From Nonomuraea longispora (lineage in GTDB: Bacteria > Actinomycetota > Actinomycetes > Streptosporangiales > Streptosporangiaceae), in the NCBI RefSeq assembly GCF_004348345.1, contig NZ_SMJZ01000001.1:62001-126000 (forward strand): 64,000 bases of DNA, given 5' to 3'. The notes under the pieces were generated by a model. That model was not told the DNA's origin. It saw only the letters and a list, made by a program, of their open reading frames with translations, and ran no database searches. The position numbers and the translations under genes are program-made. Of the stretch, positions 1 to 7,769 are shown one piece after another (within the stretch, counting starts at the first letter, position 1; every line of letters begins with the position of its first letter).

Positions 1-594
1 CATGTCGACCTCGACCTCGGTGACCCGGAACCCCTTGCGCAGCAGATCGATCGTCAGCGCCGTCTCCACGCCGAACCCGTGCGCCAGCGGCCTGGCCGCC
101 TCGAACGCGGCTCTGGTGAGGCAGCGCTGGCCGTTGAGCGGCTGGGCGGGCTCGAAGCCGGTGGCGCGGCGGATGCCCTCTTTGGACAGGCGGACGACTA
201 AGCCGTGGCCGCCGAGCCGCACCCGGGTGGCGAACACGGCGATCGTCATGTCCACCTCGCCGGCGCGTACGGGCTCGATGAGCGGCGCGGCGGCCTGGGC
301 TGTGTCGCCCAGGTCGGCGTCGAGGAAGAGGAGATGGCGGGGAGCGGCGTCCTCGTCGAGGAGGCGTACGGACTCCGCGCCCGTCTCCATGGCGGCGGCC
401 TTGCCCTTGTTGCGGCTGTGACGCACCACCCGGGCTCCCGCCGCGCGGGCGACCCTGCCGGTCCGGTCGGACGAGCCGTCGTCGACGACCACGACGAGGT
501 CGACGCCGGGCAGCGCCATGGCCGCCCTGACGGTGGCCGCGATGCGGTCCGCCTCGTTGGCGGCCGGGATGACGGCCGCCGTGTCACCGCCCAT
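1..594 (-). CDS. Family 2 glycosyltransferase (3' end beyond window)
   Basis: Reads from ATG at 594 leftwards off the window edge; 198 codons are visible. The N-terminus is a GT-A nucleotide-sugar fold: a V-I-P-A-x-N-E-A strand and loop, the V-V-D-D-G-S-S-D nucleotide-binding motif near residues 36-43, and a DXD-like L-F-L-D-A-D-L-G at about 85-92. Such enzymes transfer a sugar from a nucleotide or polyprenyl-phosphate donor; the acceptor cannot be inferred. It lies 30 bp downstream of the STAS gene in the same direction and may be co-transcribed with it. The family is clear and the substrate unknown. Confidence 0.85.
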   Translation of the reverse strand, partial: MGGDTAAVIPAANEADRIAATVRAAMALPGVDLVVVVDDGSSDRTGRVARAAGARVVRHSRNKGKAAAMETGAESVRLLDEDAAPRHLLFLDADLGDTAQAAAPLIEPVRAGEVDMTIAVFATRVRLGGHGLVVRLSKEGIRRATGFEPAQPLNGQRCLTRAAFEAARPLAHGFGVETALTIDLLRKGFRVTEVEVDM

Positions 595-624
595 GGGACG
601 TCACCTCCGGACCCGCGGCATCCG

Positions 625-972
625 TCATGATCCCTCTGCTATGAGGAACTCCTGCGGCACCTCGTCGTACACGGTGAACACCGAGTCGAGGCCCGTGACC
701 TGCAGGATCTTGCGTACGGCGGGGCGCGGCGCGGCCACGTCGAGCGCCCCGCCCTGCTCTTTCATGCGCTTGAGTGCCGAGAGCAGCACGTTCATCCCCG
801 TGGAGTCGCAGAAATCCACGGCGGACATGTCGATGACCACCCGGCTTGGCCCCTCCTGCAGCAGCCGAGTGAACTCGGATTGCAGGTGGGGCGCCGTGTA
901 CAGGTCGATTTCTCCGGTGATGGCGACGAGCGCGCACCCGGCCTGTGATCGAGTCGAGACCTTGAGCTCCAC
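625..972 (-). CDS. STAS-domain anti-sigma factor antagonist
   Basis: 115 residues, one STAS domain filling the whole protein, the usual size for SpoIIAA/RsbV/BldG-type anti-anti-sigma factors. The phosphorylatable serine lies in the canonical C-D-S-T-G-M context near residue 57, after the strand V-V-I-D-M-S-A-V-D-F. In this partner-switching family a cognate HATPase kinase phosphorylates the serine, and the unphosphorylated form frees a sigma factor. No partner kinase is adjacent; the nearest RsbW-like protein is at 4659-5096, so a pairing is only a guess. Cytoplasmic. Confidence 0.92.
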   Translation of the reverse strand: MELKVSTRSQAGCALVAITGEIDLYTAPHLQSEFTRLLQEGPSRVVIDMSAVDFCDSTGMNVLLSALKRMKEQGGALDVAAPRPAVRKILQVTGLDSVFTVYDEVPQEFLIAEGS

Positions 973-1043
973 ATGGGCAGGCTAGCGGCGCGGAGGCTTC
1001 CGGTCACGTTGTCACGCCGATAGGGCAACCACAGGTTTTTGTC

Positions 1044-1070
1044 CTCCGTTTGGGCTTCATGGAAACGGAG
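1044..1070. promoter_or_regulatory. Perfect 8-bp inverted repeat between divergent genes
   Basis: CTCCGTTT at 1044-1051 and AAACGGAG at 1063-1070 are exact inverted arms with an 11-nt spacer. They sit in the 189-bp gap between the divergent STAS gene and the gene starting near 1162, where both promoters must lie. It could be an operator or a leader hairpin; nothing favours one over the other. Confidence 0.35.
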
Positions 1071-1161
1071 AGTACGCGAAGCTTGACAGCGTGACATCGG
1101 AACTGGCAACCGCGTCATGGCGAAGGAGGGGCTGGGGCACGTCTGTCGGGCCCCCGGATCG

Positions 1162-1566
1162 ATGAACGCAGACAAATCTGAAGATCCTCAGCGTCAGGGG
1201 CTCCGCGAACGGCTGGAGACCATCCTCATCCGCACAGAGAAGGCCACCTCATGGGATGACGAAGCAGGGCGCCTCCGCGGCCTGGTGAACCACGAAGGCT
1301 ATGTCCCCATCCGCACCCGGCTCGCGGTCGAGGACCTCGACTTCCTCGCCGACGCGCGGGCCGACCTGCTCAGGTTCTCGGAGCTCGGGCTCCGGCTGCT
1401 GGACCTCCACCAGCCGAGGGACGCGGGAGGCATCACGAGTGACACGGCGCATCCCATCCTGCGGTGCAGAAGTTGCATGTGGCGCTGGCCCTGCCCGACA
1501 TTTCGGGCGATGTCGGAGTCGTTCGGGCTCCCACGCTCCGACGTCGACCTCCCGGAGAGCGCCTGA
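1162..1566 (+). CDS. Conserved actinobacterial hypothetical protein with a Cys/Trp-rich motif
   Basis: 134 residues if the ATG at 1162 is used; an in-frame ATG at 1117 would add 15 residues, and neither start has a good ribosome-binding site. The middle (R-L-x-x-L-L-D-L-H-Q-P-R-D-A-G-G-I-T-S-D) leads to C-R-S-C-M-W-R-W-P-C-P, a three-cysteine, two-tryptophan segment that could bind a metal. This architecture recurs in small actinobacterial proteins of unknown function, as I recall. Soluble, with no signal peptide or membrane segment. Real coding is supported by codon bias; function unknown. Confidence 0.7.
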   Translation: MNADKSEDPQRQGLRERLETILIRTEKATSWDDEAGRLRGLVNHEGYVPIRTRLAVEDLDFLADARADLLRFSELGLRLLDLHQPRDAGGITSDTAHPILRCRSCMWRWPCPTFRAMSESFGLPRSDVDLPESA

Positions 1567-1644
1567 ATGTCCGGACGCGGCCTGACCGTGCGAACGGGGA
1601 CCGCCCGGGCGTCCGGCCAGGAAGCGCCCGCGCACCCCGAGAGG

Positions 1645-2778
1645 TCACCCGGCGACGAGGGGCAGCCGGATCTCGAACCGGCACCCCGGCCCGTCGTTGA
1701 CCACCTCGATCCTTCCGTCGTGCGCCTCCACGATCCCCTGCGCGATGGCCAGCCCGAGCCCCGCCCCTCCGTCGGCCGTGGGGGTGCGCGCGGCCTCACC
1801 CCGGAACGCCACCTCGAACAACCGGGGCAGATCCTCCTCGGGGATGCCTCCGCAGCAGTCGGTCACCGACAGGCAGGCCATGCCCGTGTCGTCCACGCGT
1901 GCCCTCAGCACCACGGTCCGGTCGGACGGCGTGTGCCGGATGGCGTTGACCACCAGGTTGCCGAGGGCCCGTCCCAGAGCCCCGGCGTCGGCCTCCACGG
2001 GCACGACGTCCGCCGCCTCGGCCGTGAGCACCACGCCCTTGGCGCGGGCCAGCGGCTCGGCACCGGCCAGGGTGTCGGCGACGAGGTCGGCGAGCCCGAT
2101 CCTGGCCCGTGACAGCCGCAGGGCGCCCGCGTGGATGCGTGACAGCTCGAACAGGTCGTCCACCATCGCCGAGAGCCGCTCGACCTCCTGCTTGATCTGC
2201 CCGTGGTAGCGGGCGACCGTCTCGGGGTCGGAGACCACGCCGTCCTCCAGCGCCTCGGCCATGGCCCGCATCCCGGCCAGCGGCGTACGCAGGTCGTGGC
2301 TCACCCACGCCACCAGTTCCCGCCGCGCCCCTTCGAGCGCCCGTTCGCGCGCGTACGCCTCCTCCAGGGTGTTGGCGATCGTCTGGAGCTCGGCGGGCAG
2401 CCCCTTGGGCGCCACGAACGGCGGCTCGCGTACGGCGGCCACCAGCCGTCTGCTCTCCCCGACCACCCGCTTGGCCAGCACGAACGCGACCCCGAGCCCC
2501 ACGAGCCCGCCCACGGTCACCACGCTCAGCACGAAGTCCTTCACCGCCCCCGCGATGATCATCCTCATGATGATCGCCACGACGCCCGCCAGCGTGGCCG
2601 CCACGGCGACGACCACGACCACGGCCAGCATCACGCCGATCGACCGGGTGCGCAGCCGCCACATCACCGCGACGCCGGCGAAGGCGATCAGCAGCCCGAG
2701 CCCGGCGGTGACCGCGACGACCATGGCCAGTTCGCCGACGGCCACCGCCGGCTGGGTCAGGGCGGGCACCGGAGCCAT
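1645..2778 (-). CDS. Membrane sensor histidine kinase
   Basis: 377 residues. Three hydrophobic helices fill residues 1-115 with no sizeable extracellular loop, so the sensed cue is probably in or near the membrane. A HAMP-like linker follows, then HisKA with the phospho-acceptor in V-S-H-D-L-R-T-P, and a HATPase_c domain with N-box [10 protein letters not shown] and G2 loop G-G-A-G-L-G-L-A-I. The G1 box reads D-C-C-G-G-I instead of the usual D-x-G-x-G, a mild oddity. The start ATG overlaps the response-regulator stop (TGATG), so the two are translationally coupled. Confidence 0.9.
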   Translation of the reverse strand: MAPVPALTQPAVAVGELAMVVAVTAGLGLLIAFAGVAVMWRLRTRSIGVMLAVVVVVAVAATLAGVVAIIMRMIIAGAVKDFVLSVVTVGGLVGLGVAFVLAKRVVGESRRLVAAVREPPFVAPKGLPAELQTIANTLEEAYARERALEGARRELVAWVSHDLRTPLAGMRAMAEALEDGVVSDPETVARYHGQIKQEVERLSAMVDDLFELSRIHAGALRLSRARIGLADLVADTLAGAEPLARAKGVVLTAEAADVVPVEADAGALGRALGNLVVNAIRHTPSDRTVVLRARVDDTGMACLSVTDCCGGIPEEDLPRLFEVAFRGEAARTPTADGGAGLGLAIAQGIVEAHDGRIEVVNDGPGCRFEIRLPLVAG

Positions 2779-3479
2779 CAGGAGCCGTCTTCCAAGGGTT
2801 CGTACCGGTATCCGACCCCCCACACGGTCACGATCCTGCGCGGCCTGGTGGGGTCGGGTTCGATCTTCTCGCGCAGCCGCCGCACGTGCACGGTCACGGT
2901 GGAGGAGTCGCCGAACGACCATTCCCACACCTGGTTGAGCAGCGCGGACCGGCTGAACGCCTGGCGAGGGTTGCGCATCAGGTGGGCCAGCAGGTCGAAC
3001 TCCCGCGCCGTCAGCATGACCTCCTCGTCCTCCAGCCGCACCTCGTGGGCGCCCACGTCGACCACCAGGCCGGCGTCGCGGAGCACACCGGTGCCGCCCG
3101 TGACGGAGGCGCCGCGGGCGCGGCGCAGCACCGACTGGACGCGCAGGGCCAGCTCGCGGGGGCTGAACGGCTTGGTCACGTAGTCGTCGGCGCCGGTCTC
3201 GAGCCCGACCACCCGGTCGATCTCCTCGCCGAGCGCGGTCAGCATGATCACGGGTACGGGCCAGCGTTCCCTGAGCTTCCTGCACACCTGCAGCCCGTCG
3301 ATCTTGGGCAGCATCAGGTCGAGCACCATCAGGTCCGGCGGGTGCGCCAGCGCCCTGCGCAGCGCTTCGACGCCGTCGCCGACGCATTCGACCTCGTGCC
3401 CGTCGCGCTCCAGATAGCGGGCAACGACCTCGGAGACGGTCGGATCGTCGTCGACCACCAGGATGCGGCTGTTCACCAC
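2778..3479 (-). CDS. OmpR/PhoB-family response regulator
   Basis: 233 residues starting at GTG 3479 (a second GTG follows immediately). The receiver domain at 1-120 has the acidic pair V-V-D-D-D, phospho-acceptor Asp in L-M-V-L-D-L-M-L-P and Lys in V-T-K-P-F-S. The C-terminal winged helix (about 130-228) carries A-R-E-F-D-L-L and the recognition helix V-T-V-H-V-R-R-L-R. First gene of a two-gene operon with the histidine kinase it overlaps by one base. It should be a DNA-binding regulator phosphorylated by that kinase; target genes unknown. Confidence 0.95.
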   Translation of the reverse strand: MVNSRILVVDDDPTVSEVVARYLERDGHEVECVGDGVEALRRALAHPPDLMVLDLMLPKIDGLQVCRKLRERWPVPVIMLTALGEEIDRVVGLETGADDYVTKPFSPRELALRVQSVLRRARGASVTGGTGVLRDAGLVVDVGAHEVRLEDEEVMLTAREFDLLAHLMRNPRQAFSRSALLNQVWEWSFGDSSTVTVHVRRLREKIEPDPTRPRRIVTVWGVGYRYEPLEDGS

Positions 3480-3570
3480 TTCACGGTACGGCCCGACTCC
3501 GCCAAGACGGCAAGGACGTCATTACTTCGTAAGCGTCGCGGATCATGCCATGAGGACGTACGGTTGTTCC

Positions 3571-3744
3571 ATGGGTAGAGTCGTGATGCTGGTTCTCGGG
3601 ACCTTGCTGGGTCTCTTCGTGTTGTTCAACTTCCTCCTGCCGATGGTGCTGGGGCTGCTCAAGGTCGCCCTGATCATCGGTGTGGTCGCTCTGCTCGTCT
3701 TCGTCGTGGTCACGGTGATGGGCAAGTCCTCAAGGTCGCATTGA
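3571..3744 (+). CDS. Small two-helix membrane protein
   Basis: 57 residues from ATG 3571. Nearly all of it is hydrophobic: about residues 5-25 and 28-50, with a short basic tail K-S-S-R-S-H. It sits 4 bp before the next small membrane protein and upstream of a YidC/Oxa1-type insertase, suggesting a short membrane-related operon. It is divergent from the response regulator across 91 bp. No family recognised. Confidence 0.6.
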   Translation: MGRVVMLVLGTLLGLFVLFNFLLPMVLGLLKVALIIGVVALLVFVVVTVMGKSSRSH

Positions 3745-3748
3745 GCCG

Positions 3749-3949
3749 GTGACGCAGTTCCTGTTCGACCCGTGGCTGGTGGGGATCACCCTGGTGGCGG
3801 TCCTGCTGCTGGTCACGTGGGCGGCCACGTTGCTGCCCGCCTTCGGCGGCGAGCCGCGGCGTTTCCCGCTGACCTACGCGCGCCGTACGGCGTTCCAGCG
3901 TCTGCGCGATCCTGACGCGGCCGGGCGTCCGCGTCCACGCGCGCCCTAG
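3749..3949 (+). CDS. Small membrane protein preceding the YidC-like gene (possibly DUF6412)
   Basis: 66 residues from GTG 3749. One strong membrane helix (about residues 10-32) is followed by a basic cytoplasmic-type tail with L-T-Y-A-R-R-T-A-F-Q-R-L-R-D-P. Small proteins of this layout are often found next to a second YidC/Oxa1 insertase in actinomycetes, and the DUF6412 family fits from memory. Four bases separate it from the upstream small gene. It may assist or be a client of the insertase; that is inference. Confidence 0.6.
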   Translation: MTQFLFDPWLVGITLVAVLLLVTWAATLLPAFGGEPRRFPLTYARRTAFQRLRDPDAAGRPRPRAP

Positions 3950-3953
3950 GCAT

Positions 3954-3977
3954 GCCCCGCTTCCTTCCAAGCGGGGC
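3954..3977. terminator. Perfect 9-bp hairpin between the small gene and yidC-like gene
   Basis: GCCCCGCTT at 3954-3962 pairs exactly with AAGCGGGGC at 3969-3977 across a 6-nt loop, starting five bases after the upstream stop codon. There is no long U tract, only TCTT. It could be a weak terminator or attenuator that lowers expression of the insertase relative to the two small genes. Confidence 0.5.
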
Positions 3978-4033
3978 TCTTCAGGCTTGAGCCGGGTGAG
4001 CCCTTCCTCCCTTCATCGAAGAAGACAGGGCTC

Positions 4034-4675
4034 ATGATCGATTCACTTGTCACGTTCGTCATCACCGTGTCCGGTGGGCATGCCGCGCTCGGCATCGTGC
4101 TCTTCACGCTGGCCGTACGACTCCTGCTGCTGCCGCTCAACGTGCGCCAGGCGCGCACCACCAGGATCAAGGAGAGGCTCGCGCCCAGCCTGCGCGCGCT
4201 GCAGAAGCGCCACCAGCGCAATCCCGAGCGGCTGGCGAAGGAGGTCTCCGCCCTCTACGCCAAGGAGGGCACCTCGCCGTTCGCCGGGATCATGCCGATG
4301 CTGGCACAACTTCCGTTCCTGTGGCTGATGTACCGGGTGGCCACGCATCCGACCGCGCTGGCCGGTCATGACCTGTTCGGGGCTCCGCTGGGGCAGCAGG
4401 TGGCGGGCGTGATCGCGCATTACGGTCTGGCCAGCACCCCGGTTTTGGTCTTCATCTTGGTCATCGTGCTGGTCGCGGCCGTTGCGTGGCTCTCGGCCCG
4501 GCAGATCAAGATCACGGAGGAGCAGCCCGAGCTGATGAGGAAGATCATGCCGCTGCTGCCGTACGGCTCCGTGCTCGCCGCGCTGGTGCTGCCACTGGCG
4601 GCCGGGATCTATCTGCTCGTCTCCACGGCGTGGGCCGTGAGCGAGCGGGCCGTGCTCGCTAGCCGGCCTCTCTGA
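4034..4675 (+). CDS. YidC/Oxa1-family membrane protein insertase (second, short paralogue)
   Basis: 213 residues with the YidC core and no large periplasmic domain. The first helix (about 13-38, L-F-T-L-A-V-R-L-L-L-L-P-L) is followed by the cytoplasmic coiled hairpin (40-80, rich in Arg/Lys/Gln). The M-P-M-L-A-Q-L-P-F-L segment starts the second core helix, and three more helices follow. The arginine of the first helix matches the conserved groove residue. The housekeeping yidC normally sits with rpmH-rnpA near oriC, so this is probably an accessory insertase. It follows two small membrane proteins and a hairpin, and its 3' end overlaps the convergent RsbW-like gene by 17 bp. Confidence 0.88.
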   Translation: MIDSLVTFVITVSGGHAALGIVLFTLAVRLLLLPLNVRQARTTRIKERLAPSLRALQKRHQRNPERLAKEVSALYAKEGTSPFAGIMPMLAQLPFLWLMYRVATHPTALAGHDLFGAPLGQQVAGVIAHYGLASTPVLVFILVIVLVAAVAWLSARQIKITEEQPELMRKIMPLLPYGSVLAALVLPLAAGIYLLVSTAWAVSERAVLASRPL

Positions 4676-5096
4676 GCGTCGCCACCTGCCCGTTCACCGA
4701 ACCGGTGCCGTGGGGGGCGGGCAGGATGGCCCACACGGTCGTGGTGTCGCCCTCGTGCCGGACGCCCCAGCTTTCCGCCACATATTCGACGATGCCGAGC
4801 CCTCGGCCGCCGAGTGAGGACAGAGTCGGGCGGCCGGCGCGTGGCTCCGTCGCCGCCCCTCCGTCGCTCACCGCCACCTCGATGTGATCCTCGTTACGCA
4901 ACCACGCGACCCGCACCATGCCGGAAGGAAGCGGATGCGCGTGCCGGAGCGCGTTGCTCAGCAGTTCGCTCACCACGAGCACCGCGTCGTCGATCGCCGC
5001 GGAGAAGACCCCACAGTCCCGCAGGTCAGTGCTCAGACGCTGGCGGGCGACGGCGACGCTGGACGGCGCGTACGGCAGCAGCACCACGCTTGACAC
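4659..5096 (-). CDS. RsbW-like ATP-binding (anti-sigma / HATPase) protein
   Basis: 145 residues from GTG 5096, which has GGGGAGG at proper spacing; a GTG at 5102 overlaps that site and is less likely. The protein is a single HATPase_c_2 domain: N-box E-L-L-S-N-A-L-R-H-A (about 46-55), V-S-D-G-G G1 box and G-G-R-G-L-G-I-V lid. It lacks a HisKA domain. Such small proteins either phosphorylate STAS antagonists or act as regulators of unknown targets in actinomycetes, where they are numerous. Convergent with the yidC-like gene. Confidence 0.88.
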   Translation of the reverse strand: MSSVVLLPYAPSSVAVARQRLSTDLRDCGVFSAAIDDAVLVVSELLSNALRHAHPLPSGMVRVAWLRNEDHIEVAVSDGGAATEPRAGRPTLSSLGGRGLGIVEYVAESWGVRHEGDTTTVWAILPAPHGTGSVNGQVATLREAG

Positions 5097-5230
5097 ACCC
5101 ACCTCCCCGTTCCCTGTGCCCCCCGCGGGAACACTCCCCGGTACGACCGAAATGCCCCGTTACTCGACCCCAGAAACCGCATCTCGATCACAGCTTGTAC
5201 ACATTGGACGATAGATCAGCGCAACTGTGA

Positions 5231-7111
5231 CTACCTCGTTACCGCATCGGTGTGTCGGATCCGATAGGGCAGAACGAGCCGCATGCGGGTGCCGCCTCCC
5301 GGTCTCGGATGGGCGCTCACGTCTCCCCCTTGTGCCCTCGCGAGGCTGCGGACGATGTAGAGCCCGAGCCCTACTCCACCAAACCTTCTCCGATCGCCGC
5401 TGTCCACCTGGACGAACCGCTCAAAGATCCGCTCCCGGTCAGTAGGGGCGATACCGACGCCCTCATCGTCGACGACCACGACCACGTTGCCGGACTCCGG
5501 CCAGGCCTCCACCGCGATCAACCCGCCTTTGGGCGAGTACTTGAAGGCGTTCTCCAGCAACTGCCCGAGGACGATGTCCGTCGCCAGCGCGTCGCCCAGC
5601 ACGTTCGGCAGCTTGTCGGGGATTCTCACCTCGACCCGGTGCTTGTCGGACAGCACCGGCAGCCCGAGCGTGGCGGCCTGGATCCGCTCGGCCAGGTCGA
5701 ACTCCTCGATGCGGACCTTGAGCTCGTCCGCCCCCGCCCTGGAGCCCAGCAGCAGGTGGTCCATGAGCTGCCCGAGCGACCTGGACCGCTCGGCGATCGT
5801 GTGCACGGCCGCGCGGCGCTCGGGATCGCCCAGCTTGTCCCAGCGCGAGTCAAGCGTGCTGGCGAACCCCCGCACGATCGTGATCGGCGTACGCAGCTCA
5901 TGGCTGGTCGTGGCGAGGAACAGGTCCTTGGCCTCCTCCAGCTCCTTGGCCGCGGTCACGTCGCGGAAGTCGATGACCACCTCGCCGGTCTCCTCGATCC
6001 GCGCGCTCACCACGTCCAGCCAGCGGCCCGTCTCCATCTGGAACGTGACCTTCTCGCCCGGCTCGGGCAGTGGGAACGGCGGAGGCCCGCCGATGACGTC
6101 GTCGGCCGAGAATGCGGTCAGCGCGGCGGCGGCCGGGTTCCAGCGGACCACGCGGCCCGCCCCGTCGAGCACGGCGATGCCGTCGGCGCTCGCGTCGAAG
6201 ACGGCCCGCTCGTGGGCCCGCTGCCGCACCGCGTCCTGGTAGGCGACGGCGTTGCCCACGGCGATGCCCGCGTGCCCGGCGAGCAGTTCCAGCAGCTCCA
6301 GTTCGAGATGCCCGGGGACACGCCCGGCGAAGAGCGCGTAGAGGGCACCGTACGGGCGCCCCCCGACGGCGGCCAGGCCCAAGGTGATCGTGTGCAGGCC
6401 GTCCAGCCGCGCCCACACCAGCTCGTCGAGCCCGTTCGTCTCCAGCATGACGGTCTTGCCGGTGCGTAACAGCTTGTCCACGAGGCTCGTACGCAGGTCG
6501 GTGGTGGTGCCCCTGATGGCCTCGGGCAGCTGGTACGTGCTGACCAGGCGCAGCCGGTCACCCTCGATCAGCACGAACCCGCCCGCGTCCGCGCCGGTCA
6601 GCTCGGTCAGGCTGGCCGAGATCCGGTCGAGCACGGCCGAGAGCTCCAGCTCGGAGTTGATGTCGCCGACGACGTCCGTCAGCCGGCGCACGAGACGTTC
6701 CCTGCGCGCCATGCGATGCCTGGCCAGCTCGTCGGCCCGCGCCGGATGGTGCACGCAGATGTATCCGGCCACGGCGTTGCCCAGGCGCAGCGCGCTGATG
6801 TCCACCCGGAGGTCGAGGAGGACGCCGTCCTTTCGCAGGCGTTTGGTACGCAACGACACCGACTCGCCCGTGCGTACGCGCTCCAGCACGGCGTTGAGCT
6901 CGGCGGTCAGCTCGCCCGGCACGATCGGCGCCCGCCGCCCGAGCAGGCCCTCGGCCGTCCACCCGAACAGCCGCTCGGCGGCCTCGTTCCAGACCAGCAC
7001 GCTCTGGTCACGGTCGAGCGCCACGACGGCGTTGGGCGAACCGGCGAGCACCGCACGCGCGATCTCATCGTCACTACCGGCCCATTCGTCCCCCACACCT
7101 CCATAGTGCAC
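5231..7111 (-). CDS. PAS-GAF-PAS sensor histidine kinase
   Basis: About 626 residues from GTG 7111; GTG 7096 is an alternative, but its GGAGGT abuts the codon. Order: PAS (about 15-80, V-V-A-L-D-R-D-Q-S-V-L-V-W-N), GAF (about 150-290), second PAS (about 310-400, G-I-A-V-L-D-G-A-G-R-V-V-R-W-N), HisKA with T-T-S-H-E-L-R-T-P, and HATPase_c with L-L-E-N-A-F-K-Y, D-D-E-G-V-G and G-V-G-L-G-L-Y. No membrane helix, so it is a cytoplasmic sensor of a small molecule, redox state or energy status. No response regulator is adjacent. It is divergent from the alkyltransferase gene with only 82 bp between starts. Confidence 0.88.
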   Translation of the reverse strand: MHYGGVGDEWAGSDDEIARAVLAGSPNAVVALDRDQSVLVWNEAAERLFGWTAEGLLGRRAPIVPGELTAELNAVLERVRTGESVSLRTKRLRKDGVLLDLRVDISALRLGNAVAGYICVHHPARADELARHRMARRERLVRRLTDVVGDINSELELSAVLDRISASLTELTGADAGGFVLIEGDRLRLVSTYQLPEAIRGTTTDLRTSLVDKLLRTGKTVMLETNGLDELVWARLDGLHTITLGLAAVGGRPYGALYALFAGRVPGHLELELLELLAGHAGIAVGNAVAYQDAVRQRAHERAVFDASADGIAVLDGAGRVVRWNPAAAALTAFSADDVIGGPPPFPLPEPGEKVTFQMETGRWLDVVSARIEETGEVVIDFRDVTAAKELEEAKDLFLATTSHELRTPITIVRGFASTLDSRWDKLGDPERRAAVHTIAERSRSLGQLMDHLLLGSRAGADELKVRIEEFDLAERIQAATLGLPVLSDKHRVEVRIPDKLPNVLGDALATDIVLGQLLENAFKYSPKGGLIAVEAWPESGNVVVVVDDEGVGIAPTDRERIFERFVQVDSGDRRRFGGVGLGLYIVRSLARAQGGDVSAHPRPGGGTRMRLVLPYRIRHTDAVTR

Positions 7112-7193
7112 GTGGCTAGGTAGGTGCGTCGGGCGATCCGTCCGATACGCTGCGGTCACGGCGATTCTCGGTGGGTGTGGAGGGTGAGGGCGA

Positions 7194-7769
7194 ATGGCGA
7201 GCGGTGATCTCGATGCCCTGTTGCGGGTGACCTCCAGCACCTACCGCGGCGAGACGCCTCCCGACATCGCGTTCGGCACCTACGACGGCGCCGTGGGCAG
7301 GCTGGTGCTGGCCGTGACGGGCAAGGGCATCGCGGCCTGCAGCTTCGAGAGCGAGAACGACGTCTTCGAGTTGGTCAGCCGGCATGTGGGCACGTTCATC
7401 GGCAACGACGCCCGGCGGCTCGACCCGGTGCGCAGAGAGCTCGACGCCTACTTCTCCGGCCGACTGCGCGCGTTCGCCACGCCGGTCGACTGGGCGCTGG
7501 CCACCACGTTCGCCCGCTCGGTGCTGCAGAAGACCATGGCGGTCCCCTACGGCACGACCACGACGCTGGAGCAGATCGGCCAGAGCATCGGCAGGCCGCG
7601 CGCGTTGCGCGCGATCGGCAACGCGCTGGCCTCCAACCCCGTCTGCGTGATCGTGCCCTGCCACCGGGTGGTGCGCGAGGACGGCGCGCTCGGCGACTAC
7701 GCGGGTGGCGCGAGCGCCAAGCAGCACCTGCTCAACGTCGAGCAGCGCGCCTCCGCGACACGCCGATGA
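7194..7769 (+). CDS. ogt: Methylated-DNA--protein-cysteine methyltransferase
   Basis: 191 residues. The active-site motif P-C-H-R-V is present near residue 161 in I-V-P-C-H-R-V-V, preceded by the helix-turn-helix A-L-R-A-I-G-N-A-L with its arginine-finger region. The N-terminal half is the RNase H-like domain of this family. The enzyme transfers O6-alkyl groups from guanine to its own cysteine in a suicide reaction. There is no AdaA domain, so it is the plain Ogt/MGMT type. It is convergent with cytX and overlaps its 3' end by 38 bp. Confidence 0.93.
   Translation: MASGDLDALLRVTSSTYRGETPPDIAFGTYDGAVGRLVLAVTGKGIAACSFESENDVFELVSRHVGTFIGNDARRLDPVRRELDAYFSGRLRAFATPVDWALATTFARSVLQKTMAVPYGTTTTLEQIGQSIGRPRALRAIGNALASNPVCVIVPCHRVVREDGALGDYAGGASAKQHLLNVEQRASATRR

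Noticed and set aside
1645-3387. A 580-codon minus frame joining the histidine kinase with an N-terminal Arg-rich extension
   Set aside because: The extension reads the response-regulator gene in a wrong frame; the true kinase start is ATG 2778 overlapping the regulator stop.
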